Part shown: positions 21,876 through 33,352 of the stretch, piece by piece
Layout of the letters: each line of letters starts with the position of its first letter
How positions within the stretch are numbered: position 1 is the first letter of the stretch
Assembly (NCBI GenBank): GCA_020631735.1
Contig: CM036158.1
Location: 80,033,447 to 80,097,446, forward strand
Source: Saccharum officinarum
Taxonomy: Eukaryota > Streptophyta > Magnoliopsida > Poales > Poaceae
DNA length: 64,000 nucleotides
Reading direction: 5' to 3'
The notes under the pieces: model-generated
The model's database searches: none
Told to the model about the DNA's origin: nothing
Seen by the model: only the letters and a program-made list of their open reading frames with translations
Made by a program: the position numbers and the translations under genes

Positions 21876-23943
21876 ATGGCTCAATTAAGCTTGCACATCA
21901 ACAACACCAAGAAGGCACCTCACTTTGATGGCACAAATTATGCATATTGGAAGGTTAAGATGACCGCACACCTAAAGTCAATCAATAGAGAAGTGTGGAA
22001 GGTCACCGAAACAAAATTTGAGGTTGCTAATCCGGAAGCACCTACACCGGTGGAAGAGAAGAAGCTCCAATGCAATGACATTGCCATTAGTGCTCTTCAT
22101 GAGGCATTAGATGACAAGACATTTGAGCAAGTAAAGAACATAGAGATTGCTCATGATGCTGGGCCAAGCTAGAAGAAACATTTGAGGGCACCGAAGGCAC
22201 AAAGACCGCCAAGCATATATCTTGCAAGAAAAATTTTCAAGCTTCAAGATGCAAGATGATGAGAGTGTACCGGAGATGTTTCATAGGTTGCAAGTCATTG
22301 TCAATGAGCTCAAGGCACTTGGTGAGGAGGTCAAGGACAATCAATTCTCTATGAAGTTCTTGAGAAGTCTACCCAAGAGATTTGATACATTGATCACCGT
22401 GCTAGTGAGGACTACATTGAAGGATTCAACTCCTCAACAAATATTCCAAGAAGTGATGACCGATGATTCATATAGAGAAGATGATGAGAAGGATGAGTTG
22501 GTCAGAAGAAGAAGAAGGAAAATGAGAAGAAAGATGATGAAAAGAAGAAGAGTGTGGCATTCAAAGCCACCACATCCAAGGGCAAATCCAAGATTGAATC
22601 ATCAAGTGATGAAGACTCAAGCTCTTGTGATAGTGATGACATTGATGAGAAGATGGCTCTCTTTGTCAAGCAATTTGGCAAATTCATGAAGAAAAAGGCT
22701 TTCGTGCAAGAAGGAGGAAGAACTCATCCAAGAAGAATGAGCATACCATGAGATGTTTTAGATGCCATAGCAAGGACCATCTCATTGCAAAGTGTCCTTA
22801 TGATAGTGATGATGAAGATGCTATCAAGAAGGAGAGGAAGAAACAAAAGAAGAAGCAAGAGAAGAAGGAAAGCTCTTATAAGAAGAAGAATGATTCTCAT
22901 GTTGCTACATGGGATAGTGATGATTCCTAAAGTGATGATGAGGATGACAACAAGAGCCAGAAGAAGGGACATGCTAGCATTGCCATCCAAGAGAAGGTCT
23001 CCCTCTTGACACTCCATCGTGCTTCATGGCTAAAGCCGCTAAGGTATCATCCGATGATGAGAGTGATCATGATAATGCTAGTGATAGTGATAGTGATGAA
23101 GAAGAATTCACTAAAGATGAACTAATCACTATGCTAGAAGATTGCACTCAACATTATAAAGAATCTAGGAAGGAGTGCAAGGGCTTGCTTAAGGAAAAGA
23201 AAAACCTTATGCAAGAACTTGATGAGCTTAGAGTGTCTTATGAGAGTCTAAAGGTAGACCATAAGAAGCTTCAAAAGTCTCACACCAAGCTTGAAGAAGC
23301 TCATTCCTCTCTAGTTGAAAAATGTGAAAACATGCCAACTAATGTTGGCAAAGCTAAAACTTGCAACATATGCATATCATGTGATATAATTGAATCCGTT
23401 CATAAGCCTATTGTTGTTGCTCCCACTAACACTTCATGTAGCTCATCTACATCATCCTCATCTAGTAGTGATGGTTTCACTTGTGACTCCACACTTATAG
23501 TTGAGAATGAAAATCTCAAGGAGGTAAAAGAGCTCAATCACACATTAGCTAAGGCTTATGGTGGTGAGGACCGCTTGCTTATGTGCTTGGGTAGCCAAAG
23601 AGCTTCTCTCTACAAAGAGAGATTGGGATATAATCCCAAGAAAGGCAAGGCCGCTTTTGCTCCTCACAAGACTCGTTTTGTGAAGAACAATGGTAGCTAT
23701 TGCAAAAGTTGCAAGCAAGTTGGTCACATAGAGCACCATTGCATGAACAAGAAATCAAATGCTAATGTATCCTCAATTAAGTTTGATTTTTTCTATATGC
23801 TTACTAAGAGTATAAATGGTGTTCATGCTAAGTTCATTGGTGCACCGTGGATGGGCTCAAAGAAGAAATCCATTTGGGTACCAAAGAGCTTAGTCTCTAA
23901 CCTTGGAGGACCCAAACAAGTTTGGGTACCTAAAAGGAATTGA
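21876..23943 (+). pseudogene. gag: Copia gag, copy 2 (frameshifts and one stop)
   Basis: Same protein as copy 1 with about a dozen base substitutions in the first kilobase. Frame is lost by one-base deletions near 22,160, 22,212, 22,504 and 22,700. All lie within 1.7 kb of the gap and are probably sequencing errors. The TAA at 22,928-22,930 is shared with copy 1. From 23,026 to 23,943 the frame is clean and runs to KQVWVPKRN, where TGA ends Gag. Pol follows in the +1 frame. Confidence 0.85.
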
Positions 23944-23956
23944 TCTTGTCTTGTAG

Positions 23957-26900
23957 GTCAATTATAAAGCCGGAGGAAGGCATTGGGTGCTTGATAGTGG
24001 GTGCACTCAACATATGACCGGAGACTCTTATATGTTCAATTCAATTGATACGAGTCAAAATGGTGGTTTTGATGCTATCACTTTTGGCAACAACAAGAAA
24101 GGCAAAGTCAAGGGGCTTGGTAAAATTGCTATCTCAAATGACATGAGCATTTCTAATGTGTTGCTAGTTGAGAGCTTGGATTTCAATCTTTTATCAGTGG
24201 CACAACTTTGTGATCTTGGCTTCAAGTGCATATTTGGTAGTGATGATGTTGAAGTCATAAGTGTTGATGTATCAAACTTGATATTCAAAGGATTTAGACA
24301 TGGTAGCTTATACTTGGTTGACTTCAATGAAAGTGAGACACAATTGACATCATGCTTGCTTAGTAAATCTAGTATGGGATGGTTGTGGCATAGAAGGCTT
24401 GGTCATGTTGGAATGAAACAATTGAACAAACTTTTGAGGTATGACTTAGTTAGAGGTTTGAAAGATGTCACTTTTGAAAAGGATAAACTATGTAGTGCTT
24501 GTCAAGCCGGCAAACAAGTTGGAAATACACATCCTAGTAAGAGTGAAATGAGCACATCAAAGGCATTTGAGCTATTGCACATGGACTTGTTTGGGCCAAC
24601 AACATACACTAGTATTGGTGGCAACAAGTATGGTTTTGTGATTGTTGATGACTACACTAGATATACTTGGGTGTTCTTTCTCTATGACAAGAGTGATGTT
24701 TATGATCTATTCAAGTCTTTTGTCAAGAGGGTGCAAAATGAGTTTGAAATCACCATCAAGAAGATTAGAAGTGACAATGGTAGTGAGTTTAAGAACACAA
24801 GAATTGAAGATTTGTGTGATGATCTTGGTATTGGACATCAATTCTCACCAACATATACTCCTTAATCAAATGGTGTAGTTGAAAGGAAAAATAGAACCTT
24901 GATTGATATGGCTAGATCAATGCTTAGTGAATATAATGTTAGTCATTCATTTTGGAGTGAAGCCATCAACACGGCTTGCTATTATAGCAACCGTCTCTAT
25001 TGCCATGGGAAGCTTGGAAAGACACCATATGAGCTGTTGAATGGAAGAAAGCCCAACATTGCATACTTTAGAGTGTTTGGTTGCAAATGCTATATTCTCA
25101 AGAAAGGCACTAGATTGAGCAAGTTTGAAAAGAAATGTGATGAAGGGTTCTTACTTGGTTATTCTACCACAAGCAAAGCATATAGAGTTTGGAATCTCAC
25201 AAATGGCACCTTAGAAGAAGTTCATGATGTTGAGTTTGATGAAACCCAAGGATCTCAAAATGAAGCTCAAAACCTTGATGATGTGAGAGGAGATCAATTG
25301 TCAAATGCAATGAAGAACATGGACATTGGTGATGTGAGGCCAAGACAAGTTGATGATAATGATATTCATGTGATCAACCAAAGTGTGCAAATTGATACAA
25401 ATCAAGCAAGCCCTAGTGGTACTCATGATGAAGCTTAAGTTCAAGGTCAAACAAGTGAAAGCAATCAACTCCCAATACTCCAACCTACTAGCATTGCAAG
25501 AGATCATCCGTTGGACCAAATCATTGGTGGAATTCAAAGTGGTGTTCAAACTAGATCAAGATTAGCATCCTTTTGTGAGCATTACTCATTTGTCTCATTA
25601 GAAGAACCAAAGAAGATAGAAGATGCATTGAAGGATTCCGATTGGATAAATGCCATGCATGAAGAACTAAACAACTTCACTAGAAATCAAGTTTGGAAAC
25701 TTGTTGAGAGGCCAAAGAACTACAATGTGATTGGCACTAAGTGGGTCTTTAGAAACAAGCAAGATCAAGATGAGATGGTTGTGAGGAACAAAGCAAGATT
25801 AGTAGCACAAGGATACACTCAAGTTGAGGGTCTTGGCTTTGGAGAGACATATGCACCGGTTGCAAGATTGGAGGCAATTGGAATCTTATTAGCATATGCT
25901 TGTGCACACAACATCAAGCTCTATCAAATGGATGTCAAGAGTGCATTTCTCAATGGCTACATCAATGAAGAAGTTTATGTTGAGCAACCTCCCGGTTTTG
26001 AAGATGACAAGAAGCCCAGCCATGTTTACAAGCTAAAGAAGGCATTGTATGGTTTAAAGCAAGCACCTAGAGCATGGTATGAGAGGTTAAGGGACTTTCT
26101 CCTCTCTAAAGGGTTCAAGATGGGAAAGGTTGACACCACGCTCTTCACCAAGAAGCTTGGAAATGACTTGTTTGTGTTGCAAATTTATGTGGATGACATT
26201 ATCTTTGGATCAACTAACCAAGACTTTTGTGAAGAGTTTGGAAATATGATGGCTAATGAGTTTGAGATGTCTATGATTGGAGAGCTTAGTTACTTCCTTG
26301 GACTTCAAATCAAGCAAATGAAGAATGACACTTTTGTAAGTCAAGGCAAGTACATCAAGGACATGATCAAGAAGTTTGGATTGCAAGATGCTAAGCCAAT
26401 GAGTACTCCAATGGGCACTAATGATCAATTAGGTATTGATGCTAGTGGAAACATGGTAGATAAAAAGCTATACCGGTCTATGATTGGAAGTTTGCTCTAT
26501 GTCACCGCTTCTAGGCCGGATGTGATGTTTAGTGTGTGCAAGTGTGCAAGATATCAAGCTTCACCTAGAGAAAGTCACTTGAAAGCAACCAAGAGGATAT
26601 TGAGATATCTTAAGGGCACTCATGATGTTGGATTATGGTATCTTAAGGGATCTAACTTTGAGTTGATTGGATATTCGGACTCCGACTATGGTGGATGCAA
26701 GATTGATAGAATAAGCACAAGTGGCACTTGTCAAATGCTTAGAAGATCTCTTATTTCATGGTCATCAAGGAAATAAAATAGTGTTGCACTATCTACCACC
26801 GAGGCCGAATACATTAGTGCCGGTAGTTGTTGTGCACAATTGCTTTGGATGAAGGCCACTTTGAATGATTTTGGAATCAAGTTCAAGAATGTACCATTGT

Positions 26901-27139
26901 TTTGTGACAATGAAAGTGCTATCAAGATGACTCAAAATCCGGTTCAACATTCAAGAACTAAGCACATTGACATAAGGCACCACTTCATAAGAGACCATCA
27001 ACAAAAGGGTGATATTAGCATTGAGAGCATTGGCACCGAAGATCAACTAGCCGACATCTTTACAAAGCCACTTGATGAAAAGAGATTTTACAAGTTGAAG
27101 AATGAATTGAACATACTTGACTTCTCCAACTTGAAATGA
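23957..27139 (+). pseudogene. pol: Copia pol, copy 2: protease-integrase-RT-RNase H with three stops
   Basis: Domains in order: aspartic protease (LDSGCTQHMTG, 23,990); GAG-pre-integrase zinc region (WHRRLGHVG with a downstream CxxC, about 24,385-24,510); integrase core (HMDLFGP, VDDYTRY, SDNGSEF, VVERKN, about 24,575-24,890); RT (about 25,690-26,400, YVDD at 26,186-26,197); RNase H ([10 protein letters not shown] at about 26,670; FCDNESAIKM and DIFTKPLD at the end). The frame is conserved throughout except for TAA at 24,863-24,865, 25,436-25,438 and 26,774-26,776. Each is a CAA-to-TAA type change judged from context. The entry codon region has TAG at 23,954-23,956. No functional polyprotein can be made without suppression. 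Confidence 0.9.
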
Positions 27140-28222
27140 GTGCACCCCCCACATTCTTATATGACATGCCTCTCCTCCGACAATGCAAGGTAAAGTTTTT
27201 TTGGCATATCATTCATACTGTGCTAAGGACATGGTTAGAACATATAGACATATTTGCATATCAAATAGGCTCATTCATGAAAATCAAATGATTTTGATGT
27301 ATATATGGTACCACTATTACTTCTATGTTTGATTGATCTAAGTGGTAGCATATGACATATTTGTGGGCTTGCAAACCTAGCGTTGAATCTAGAAAATAAG
27401 CTCATGGTGTGTAATTCAACATGGTCAAGATAACCCTTATACTTTATGAGGTGTGAAAAAGCTTGTCCTTGGATCAAACCGAATTACATATTCTAGGCAA
27501 GTGATCTAGGTTGAACCATAATTTGGACTCCCTCATATTGATTGACTTAACTCTCACTAAAATTGGCACCTTTTTGGTGATTGTTGACAAAGGGGGAGAG
27601 AAAAGTCACAAAGATATTGCAAAAAGGGAATAAGAAATAATAAGGGGGAGAGAAAAGTCACAAAGATAAAAAGTTAAGTTACAAAAGGGGAGAAAGGGAT
27701 CAATTAAAATTGAGCACACAAGTAGGGGGAGCAAGCTCATGAATTATTTGTTGCATTTGTATGTGCATTAACATGATAAATTGTCGCATTGCAAAGACTA
27801 AAATTCATATTCATGATTGATTGGTGTATGCTAGATATAGAACTTGAATGATGTTTTGTTAAGAGTAGCTTTACATGTGGTATCTAGACACCTTTGCTTT
27901 TAATGTTGATCTCATGAAGTACTTTAGTGTTTGTGATCTTTACAAGTGATGTATTACAAGTAGTGTCTAGCTACTTCGATGCTAAGGATGGTATATAAAA
28001 GGCAACTCCGATTGGTATCACGCTTCAAAGGTCCATTCTATATACCTTAGCATCAATTTGATAGTAGTAACTCTCCCAAAATTCAAATCCATACATATGT
28101 GCATAATTGAACCAAACTCAAGGAAGCACATATGTAGGGGGAGCTAATACTATCGAAATTGAAAATTGATTTCATTTCATATCTTTGTGATGGTTGTCAT
28201 CAATTACCAAAAAGGGGGAGAT
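27140..28222 (+). other. Copia region between pol and 3' LTR with repeated polypurine tracts
   Basis: Non-coding. AGGGGGAG-type purine tracts recur at about 27,590, 27,640, 27,690, 27,724, 28,136 and 28,212. The first two are part of a repeated GGGGGAGAGAAAAGTCACAAAG. Multiple polypurine tracts are a described feature of SIRE-lineage elements. No envelope-like frame is seen. Confidence 0.75.
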
Positions 28223-30120
28223 TTAAAGCCCAAGTTTGGTTTTGGTAATTAATGACACCAAGTTGCTAATGCCTTGTGTTAAGTGTATTGAGTTAGGCAT
28301 AAGCAACACATGTGATGAAGGTGTATGTGGCAAGGAGTGGTGGCCACAAGATCACAAAGAGATGGTGCATGGACATGAAATGATGATCATGGTGGAGATG
28401 CACATAAAAGGAAGGACATGATGATCAAGTGAAAGAGAAGGATCTAAGAGCGCAAGGCAAAGGTATAACCATAGGGGTTTTCCTTTTGCCGGTCTAAGAT
28501 GAGTAGAGAAGTGATTGACCGGGTTTAGGATATATAGCCGACTATGAAGAGGGGCAATCACGGTTAGCTCGTAAATCAAGTGCCACTAGATCAATGTCTT
28601 GAGCATATGCATTAGGATCTAGTAAAGAGCTAACATAACGCCTTGGAAAATGATTGTGAAATGCTAACACACATGCACATGATGGTGTACACTTGGTGGT
28701 GTTAGCACATTTGCGAAGGCGGTGGAGTTCAGGCGGTAGATAGGGGTTTGGGCTCCTCTCTCCCTCCTGCCGAGCTTGCGAGGCGGGATTCGGCGCTTTT
28801 TAGAGAAGTGAAATGCCTATTTTCTATTGCGCCGGAAGTCAGAAAAGAAACGGAGGCGAACGGAGGTCACTGTGGTGACCGGACGCTGCACCGGACGCGG
28901 TCTCGGTATGACCGAACGCGTCCGGTCAGTGTTCAGCGTCTGCGTGGTTTTTAGTTCGATGATCGGACGCGCAGCGCGTCCGGTCACTGACGACCGGATG
29001 CGTCCGGTCATCCAGGGAGCTTACTAGACTCTAACCGGACGCGGGCACTGTCGCGTCCGGTCATTACGAGAGGCGCGTCCGGTCGTTGTTTAGTTGTGCG
29101 CTACTCAAGTTGACCAGTGCGTCCGGTCAGTTGCGGGACCAGCGCGTCCGGTCACACCCGGCACGTCCGGTCAGTACGACCAGCGCGTCCGGTCTGTGTT
29201 TCAGAATTTAGCCGTTGCGCGACCGGCGCGTCCGGTCAGTTTGACCAGCGCGTCCGGTCAGCACGACTTCGGCTGGTTAAAGTTCCTAACGGCTATATTC
29301 GAAGGGGTACGCTATAAATAGAGGTTGGCCGGGGTTTGAGGGTAACTCTTGCACATTTTGAGAACTAGAGACATACTTTGAGCTAGAGAACAACCCCTCC
29401 ACTCATCTCTTTGCATAGTTGCACATCTTGAGTGAGATTGAGTGAGATTCAAGTGCATTGCTTGAGAGTTGCATTCTAGAGGCACTTGATCTTCGAGTTG
29501 CTGCGGATTTCTTGTTACTCTTCCGTGTTTCCCGACACGGTAGATGGCTTGGAGCAGCGGAGGTGATCGAGCTCGCAATTGGAGATTGTTGGAGCCTTCA
29601 CCAACTGTTATAAGGGGTTCTTGATCCTTCCCCACGGAAGTTCGTGAATTGGATACTCTAGTGAAGCTCGTGGCTTGGAGGATCCCCATCTTGTGTGTGG
29701 TTGTGCGGCGTCCGCTGAGGGCTCGACTCTTGATAGTCGATTAGCTCGTGAACCGATAAGTGGGTGTATCGCCACAACGGGGAGTAGCTTGCCGGGAAGC
29801 AAGTGAACCTCGGGATAAATTCTTGTGTCATTTTCTTCCCGAGGATTTCTCTTGTATGATTGATTGATTGGTATTTCTCTTCTCTTCACGGCGGTATAAT
29901 CACTCAAAGCTCTTCTCTTGTATTACTTCTTGTTTCTAGCTTGTAGTTGTTGTTGTGTTTACTGAATAGCCTTGTACTAGACTTGTATAGGTGGCTTGCT
30001 TAATTAGTTAGAGCTAGTGCATTTGCTTCGCCACCTTTCATACTAATTTGTGGTTAAGTAATTCTTGTAGAAGTTTTAATTAGGCTATTCACCCCCCCTC
30101 TAGCCTATTTGGACCTTACA
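28223..30120 (+). repeat. Copia LTR-C (3'), 1,898 bp
   Basis: Same length as LTR-A and the same layout, including the GCGTCCGGTCA cluster (about 28,875-29,265) and TATAAATA at 29,313-29,320. Its first two bases are TT where LTR-A has the canonical TG. It ends GGACCTTACA directly against LARD sequence. Confidence 0.9.
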
Positions 30121-33100
30121 TTTGGCTTGCAGCATAACAACTTTGTCAGGCCAACTTTCACCTGGAGGCTTCCTTTTTAGGATCAAACAGCAGCTCGAAG
30201 ATGGAAAATCTGTTGTTTGACACTTTTCAAATTGCTTTTGACTTGAGATGGTATAAATTGATTTGCAGAACACCAAGGCTGCTCGTACATTGGGGATACG
30301 AGAAAGCAAAAGCAAATGAAAGAGTGTAAACTAGTATCTGTGAGATCTCAAAAGGGCCATCCAACAGCAGATCTTGACTATTAATTTACATATCAATTCG
30401 AGGATGCACACGCTTTGAACTTGCGGGTTACTTTTGCAAGGCAAAGCACATACTTTCTCTACTTCTTCGCCTTAGCTGATAGAACACCTTGCACTATCTG
30501 TGTGATTGTCCAAGATGGAATTGACTTGGTCGCAATGACTCTGGACGATAGAGTATCACTCCAGTTATTGGCTAGTTGATTAACTTCTTGTTGGTTATTG
30601 CTCTATAAGACCTAGCCTTCGTAGCTACCAAAGAATCGTTACCTAGCTAGAGATTAACCTTCATATTGGTAACTAATTAGTGGTCTCTCAACACTAAAAA
30701 GTTCTAAATCTTCATTCTTGATCACAATGATATAAATCAGATGGTTGCCATCGAAGTCAGTAGATACGGAGTCTCACCAGAGATGGTTGATCTCAATGGT
30801 ATGGTCATTATGCATACAAAGGTTAAGACTTGCGTAATGTGACAATCGATTCTTATCCAACAGATGACTTGTCCAACATTAAATGTTGTGTGTCTTTTTT
30901 ATCCAACAGGAATGAGATACGTTGCTCACTCGATGACGCTCGTCAATACTAGGACAACTAAGTAGAGTCACTTGTCTACCACTTCTTGCGGTTTGTTAAT
31001 GTTTATGTCAGTGACCTGTTCTTCAAAAGTTATCCTCTTAGCAACTTCAGGAGGAAGCTCTACTACTTTTGGTCTAATATAAGGGTCTTTTGATAAGATA
31101 TGAAAAGACAACCAAGGAAGAAGGTCACGTGATCCTCCTAGCAATATAAGGGTCTTTTGATCAGTATTGTTCTACAATGGATTATGATTAGAAACCATGA
31201 TACCAGCGCGTGCCGAGCAGCACAACCTTGTGTGTGCACTCACAGGAGGCTCTCGGTTTCGTCGCGGCACCATTAGTTGCTACTCACAATACCATTACTG
31301 AACATGCACCCGATGAGAAATTTCAAATGGCATAGATTGGGTTGTCAAGGTAGATGAATGAATTTGCAAGCACACGATTTAGAGGCCATAGCAGAGAGAC
31401 GTTGCGTCACACTAGCTAACCTTTGGGAGAGGTAACCGGAAGGTCCAACCTGGATTTGGGTACGGTCTCCACCATTGGCAACATACGAACCATGGTCAAA
31501 GGCTAGCGTTGATGGAAATTAACTTGGTAGGTCAGTCGGCAAGGGTTTTCACAAAAAGGGTTGGAAAACATCCACGGCTTATACAACATATAGGAGAACT
31601 AAACTTTGGGCTTTCGGTCAAGTAAGGGCATGGATACAAACATTCAAGGACTAACCACTAAGTCTATATGCTCAGGCTCCTAAGATAGAGAACCTAATGG
31701 AAGACAACAACCATACAATTACGTATGTGAACTTTGTTCTAGGATAAAGCTATGTGACCCTCGTATGCTCACCGAGGACAAACGAGGTGACAACTAGAGC
31801 ACTACCCAGATACAAACACACATACAACATCACAATCAAGCAGTCCTTTGAGAAAATTCAAACGAATGGTTTAAGCAACCAATACAAGGCACAAGGCTCA
31901 CCCAAAACAAGCATTTATCTCAAGCATGAACTAACTACAAGTTTAGCTCAAAACAACGCTAGCTAAGGAAGCCAACTTAGCATGTGCCCAGAATCTGGAC
32001 AGCAACATAGTACTTACTTGTTTCAACTATAACTGAGGTTATAGACATCCCACAAAGGTGATCCTAGACTTTCTGGAAAGCTTAGGAAGTTTTCCACGCG
32101 TTTGTTATTCATACCAAAAGCTAAATCACAAGTTAGCATGACCAAACATGCTGATGTTTCAGATCTGTACCAATATGGACAGAAAACTGACAAGAACTTC
32201 AAAAATGCATAACTGGAGTTCTAGGGACACAACAAGGCTGAGCCTTAACTTTATGTAAAGCTTATTAAGTTGTCTATAACCTTCTCATTATCATATTAAG
32301 ATGATTCTATAGCTAACAAGGCCAAACAAGACAAAGAAGACATCTCTGCCCAGATGTGGACAGATTCTGTCATTCCACTTGGCAAAGCTAGAGGATATCT
32401 CTAAGTTCAAGCATGTAACCACACTTATTTCTAGTAAGGCTAAGCACATATTTTTCTCAAGCAACATGGAACAAGGCATTTTTGTTTTACTTCACTCAAG
32501 AAAGATAGTGTAACACATTGATCACAAGTTACACACTATAGAACAAGGGTGAGAAGAGTATAGCCATGCATAAAGCAACAATCATGATAATGCATGCTTC
32601 GTCCTATTCGTCCTCACAAGATTGCCAACCTAAGGTGGCGATCACGTTCTATGTCGGTGACATAACACGCACTCTCTCGATATATAGCTAGTCGATAGCT
32701 ACATTCGACTTACGCATTCGTGGTTAGCGTACCTGCAGAAAAGTTTCATTGTAGCCCAACAATTTCCCCAATATAGCACACAATGAAAGCAGGAGAGTAA
32801 AATTCTAAGTACTCCCATGTACATATACCCCCGTATATATATATAGCACCAAAACTACCCGAATCATTCGATCACCCACAATTAAGTACCTTCATATATA
32901 CATGTGTGTAACATGTAAATAATCCAGTAACCAAAACTAGCTCTCCCCTAGACCGAGGGTTGGACGGTCATGCTCTCACAACTCACACTTACCTGAGCGT
33001 AGGTGCGATGTTGCATAAAAGTAAACTAGCAACATATATGACTATTTCATATATGAAGGCTACCTCCAATCTGACACACTGGGTAGCATAGTGTGGGAGA

Positions 33101-33338
33101 GTTATCACACATATATACCTTGCCTGGGCGTAGATGCATAAATGAAAAACCCCCAAGTTAGTACTTATATAAGCCACCTAATAATCCTTATATGGGCATA
33201 AGGAAATTGACCACTGTCATACTTAGATTTAGAATTTAGTTTTCACAAACCCATATATAGATATAAGTTGATAAAACTGATTTTATAAAAAAATCCTTTG
33301 TTTTAAATACACATAAGACAAGTTTAATGTTGAATCTT
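30121..33338 (-). other. LARD internal domain, 5' part, non-coding
   Basis: About 3.2 kb between the Copia sequence and the LARD PBS. Only short random frames occur on either strand, with no zinc knuckle, protease, RT or integrase motif. In element orientation it is the leader and the bulk of the internal RNA. Confidence 0.75.
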
Positions 33339-33350
33339 GCTCTGATACCA
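33339..33350 (-). other. Primer-binding site of the LARD element
   Basis: TGGTATCAGAGC on the minus strand, two bases from the right LTR. It is a perfect match to the standard initiator tRNA-Met PBS and fixes the element's orientation. Confidence 0.9.
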
Positions 33351-33352
33351 GC

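Larger units (their letters stand above)
13887..30120 (+). mobile_element. SIRE/Opie-class Ty1-Copia complex, three LTRs and two internal regions
   Basis: The order on the plus strand is LTR-A, PBS, gag, pol, assembly gap, LTR-B (partial), PBS, gag, pol, polypurine region, LTR-C. LTR-A and LTR-C are both exactly 1,898 bp. The order protease, integrase, RT, RNase H in pol is that of Copia. The long Gag with a coiled-coil-like extension, the PBS TGGTATCGGAGC and the row of purine tracts before the 3' LTR fit the SIRE/Maximus (Opie) lineage. The bases flanking the outer LTRs (GTTGA before, TTTGG after) do not match, so LTR-A and LTR-C may not be the original pair of one insertion. Both internal regions share the same nonsense codons, so neither copy is autonomous. 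Confidence 0.85.

Noticed and set aside
27140..28222. Envelope-like gene between pol and the 3' LTR, as in some SIRE-lineage elements
   Set aside because: No long frame on either strand. Only purine tracts are present.
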